From the NCBI GenBank assembly GCA_937958665.1, contig CALGNM010000031.1:1-6829 (forward strand): a DNA stretch of 6,829 nucleotides, in the 5' to 3' direction. This stretch comes from an uncultured bacterium. Its GTDB lineage: Bacteria > Edwardsbacteria > AC1 > EtOH8. Below the pieces are notes generated by a model, which had not been told where the DNA came from, did not search any database, and worked only from the letters and a program-made list of their open reading frames with translations. Made by a program: the position numbers and the translations under genes. Of the stretch, positions 5,575 to 6,829 are shown piece by piece; the stretch's first letter is position 1, and each line of letters opens with the position of its first letter.

Positions 5575-6459
5575 CTATCTGCCCAGCCGGTACTCCAGCC
5601 TGGCCCTCGAATTATTTTTAAGGTTGGAGATGGCCTGGGAACTCTCAGCCAACAGGTCTAGCACCGAGGGGCGGCGTTTTCTCTCCCTGATCACCCGGGG
5701 GGAATCGCCAATCCCAGCCATCAGCCCGGCCATCGCCACCGCATCATCCAAAGTCCCCAATCTATCAACCAAGCCGACCTCCCAGGCCTGGCGTCCGGAC
5801 AACAGGCGGCCGTCGGCTATCATCCGGACCGAGTCCAACGGCATCTCCCGCCCTTCGGCCACCGCCTCCATAAACTGCAGATGGATGTCGTCAATTGTCG
5901 CCTGGAGCATGGCACGCTCTTTGGCTGTCATCTGGCGAAAGGGCGAGCCGATATCCTTGACCTCGCCGGCCTTGACCACCTCGTAACCAATACCAATCTT
6001 CTTGAACAATTCCTCCATCACCGCATAGCTGAGAATAACCCCGATCGAGCCGGTCAGGGTCCCCGGATTGGCCACAATGGAGTCGCAGGCGCAGGCAACG
6101 TAGTACCCTCCCGAGGCGGCCGTTTCGCCCATGGAGCAAACCACCGGCTTCCTTTCCCGGGCCGACAGTATGGCCTGATAGATCTCCTGGGAGGCCGATA
6201 CCCCGCCGCCGGGCGAATCCACCCGGATCACTAGGCCCTTGATAGAGCCGTTGTCCCGGTATTTCCTGATTACACGGACCGCCTCATCGGATGATATGAT
6301 GGGCCCTGATATCTCCACCAGCCCCACCGCCTTGCCATAGGAAAGATCCAGCCCCTCCCGGTCGTAGGCCGCCATAATCAGGGCCGCGGCGAACAGGCCT
6401 ATAAAAATCAAGGCCGCCAGCACCCCCAGGCTTATGAAAATCCCCTTGTTCTTGGTCAC
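5575..6459 (-). CDS. sppA: Signal peptide peptidase SppA, short (36K) type
   Basis: Membrane-anchored serine protease that degrades signal peptides left after secretion. The 294 residues match the short, single-domain form (E. coli SppA is a tandem of about twice that length). A single N-terminal transmembrane segment at about 7-31 anchors it, with the protease domain outside the cytoplasm. Catalytic Ser116 lies in GETAASGGYYVA and the general-base Lys168 in KAGEVKDIGSPFR. The oxyanion/substrate loop VDSPGGGVSAS is at 80-90 and TGSIGV at 136-141. The start is a GTG: an in-frame TAA lies two codons upstream, so no longer start is possible. It follows ispG by 45 nt and is probably cotranscribed with it. 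An alternative call, a clpP/crotonase-like protein, is excluded by the Ser/Lys dyad context. Confidence 0.95.
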   Translation of the reverse strand: MTKNKGIFISLGVLAALIFIGLFAAALIMAAYDREGLDLSYGKAVGLVEISGPIISSDEAVRVIRKYRDNGSIKGLVIRVDSPGGGVSASQEIYQAILSARERKPVVCSMGETAASGGYYVACACDSIVANPGTLTGSIGVILSYAVMEELFKKIGIGYEVVKAGEVKDIGSPFRQMTAKERAMLQATIDDIHLQFMEAVAEGREMPLDSVRMIADGRLLSGRQAWEVGLVDRLGTLDDAVAMAGLMAGIGDSPRVIRERKRRPSVLDLLAESSQAISNLKNNSRARLEYRLGR

Positions 6460-6477
6460 TCCTTACCGCCCTTCCTT
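6459..6477 (-). promoter_or_regulatory. Ribosome binding region that decides the sppA GTG start
   Basis: AAGGAG (6464-6459) overlaps the first base of the GTG, which is too close to act for that codon. A second purine run, AAGGAAGGG (6477-6469), stands 9 nt upstream and is the likely Shine-Dalgarno. The in-frame TAA between them rules out an upstream start. Confidence 0.5.
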
Positions 6478-6504
6478 CGGCAACCGGCCGGAGCCGGCTG
6501 CTGT

Positions 6505-6829
6505 TTATATTTCCCGGGCCATGGCCACCAGGGCGGATACCATATCCTTCTCACGGACCTTGGCAACCACCTTCCCCCTGCGGAACAACAGGCCCAACCC
6601 CCTGCCCCCGGCCATTCCCAGGTCGGCCTCCCGGGCCTCCCCCGGACCGTTTACTATGCAGCCCATCACTGCTATCTTAAGTGGCTTTCTTAAACCTGAC
6701 ACTCTTCTCTCCACCTGCCCGGCTATCCCGGCGACATCGATCTGGCAGCGGCCGCAGGTGGGACAGGCCACCACCACCGGGCCACACTCCGCCAGGCCCA
6801 GTGACCGGAGAATCTCCCGGGCCACCGGC
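6505..6829 (-). CDS. ispG: 4-hydroxy-3-methylbut-2-enyl diphosphate synthase IspG (GcpE), C-terminal part
   Basis: The penultimate enzyme of the MEP isoprenoid pathway. It reductively opens methylerythritol cyclodiphosphate to HMBPP with a [4Fe-4S] cluster and a flavodoxin or ferredoxin donor. Only the last 108 or so codons are in the window; the frame is open through the right edge. The GTG at 6825 (MAREIL) is internal, not the start. Visible are the cluster-binding cysteines in CPTCGRC and in VMGCIVNGPGEA, with the conserved Glu of GPGEA that completes the cluster, and the closing GKVVAKVREKDMVSAL helix. The partial length fits the end of a protein of about 350-400 residues. sppA follows 45 nt downstream. 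Confidence 0.95.
   Translation of the reverse strand, partial: PVAREILRSLGLAECGPVVVACPTCGRCQIDVAGIAGQVERRVSGLRKPLKIAVMGCIVNGPGEAREADLGMAGGRGLGLLFRRGKVVAKVREKDMVSALVAMAREI

Noticed and set aside
4956-5661. Several open frames running across the tRNA genes (for example GRWDSNPRRLPWQGS and GIEPTRSFGTRDFKSLAS type peptides)
   Set aside because: These are the well-known spurious proteins that come from reading through or antisense to tRNA genes. The cloverleaves explain the sequence fully.
6481-6501. CCGGC/GCCGG hairpin between ispG and sppA as a terminator
   Set aside because: The core stem is only 5 bp and no T run follows on the minus strand; the spacing and shared strand suggest cotranscription.

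Overview
This is a bacterial chromosomal fragment that lies almost entirely on the minus strand. It looks like a contig from an uncultivated or metagenomic assembly. The left end carries an Illumina P7 adapter (about bases 19-84), so the first 84 bases are not genome. The gene content suggests an anaerobic or ferredoxin-dependent bacterium: a thiamine-dependent 2-oxoacid:ferredoxin oxidoreductase operon (VorD/VorB type), MEP-pathway isoprenoid synthesis (IspG), AGGAG-type ribosome binding sites, sigma70-type promoters and tRNA genes with encoded CCA. I cannot name the phylum from the sequence. A poorly cultured anaerobic lineage is an inference.

Reading the minus strand from right to left: (1) the C-terminal third of ispG (right edge) is followed after 45 nt by sppA, a membrane-anchored signal peptide peptidase. 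(2) A tRNA island follows: tRNA-Cys(GCA) and tRNA-Leu(UAA) in tandem on the minus strand with their own promoter and terminator. They face tRNA-Gly(GCC) on the plus strand, which has a perfect-consensus promoter (TTGACA, 17 bp, TATAAT) and its own terminator. (3) A soluble histidine kinase and a NarL/LuxR-type response regulator overlap by 4 nt. (4) A stand-alone ammonium transporter, amt, follows and ends at a perfect 15-bp hairpin terminator. (5) A small 2[4Fe-4S] ferredoxin subunit (vorD-like) and a VorB-like alpha subunit follow, driven by a clear extended -10 promoter. VorB runs into the adapter before its stop codon.

Functionally, the left operon makes part of an oxidoreductase that oxidatively decarboxylates a 2-oxoacid (or runs in reverse) and passes electrons to ferredoxin. 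The TPP-binding and gamma subunits are expected beyond the lost left end. Amt imports ammonium, and the neighbouring two-component system has no visible link to it beyond position. The tRNA island separates the ispG-sppA unit from the signalling genes.

Most of the window is ordinary housekeeping sequence, and I see no previously undescribed system. The points most worth a second look are the adapter join, the five-unit hexapeptide (KPAxxx) tail on VorB, and an intrinsic terminator whose 5' arm is made from the last codons of the ferredoxin gene inside the vor operon.
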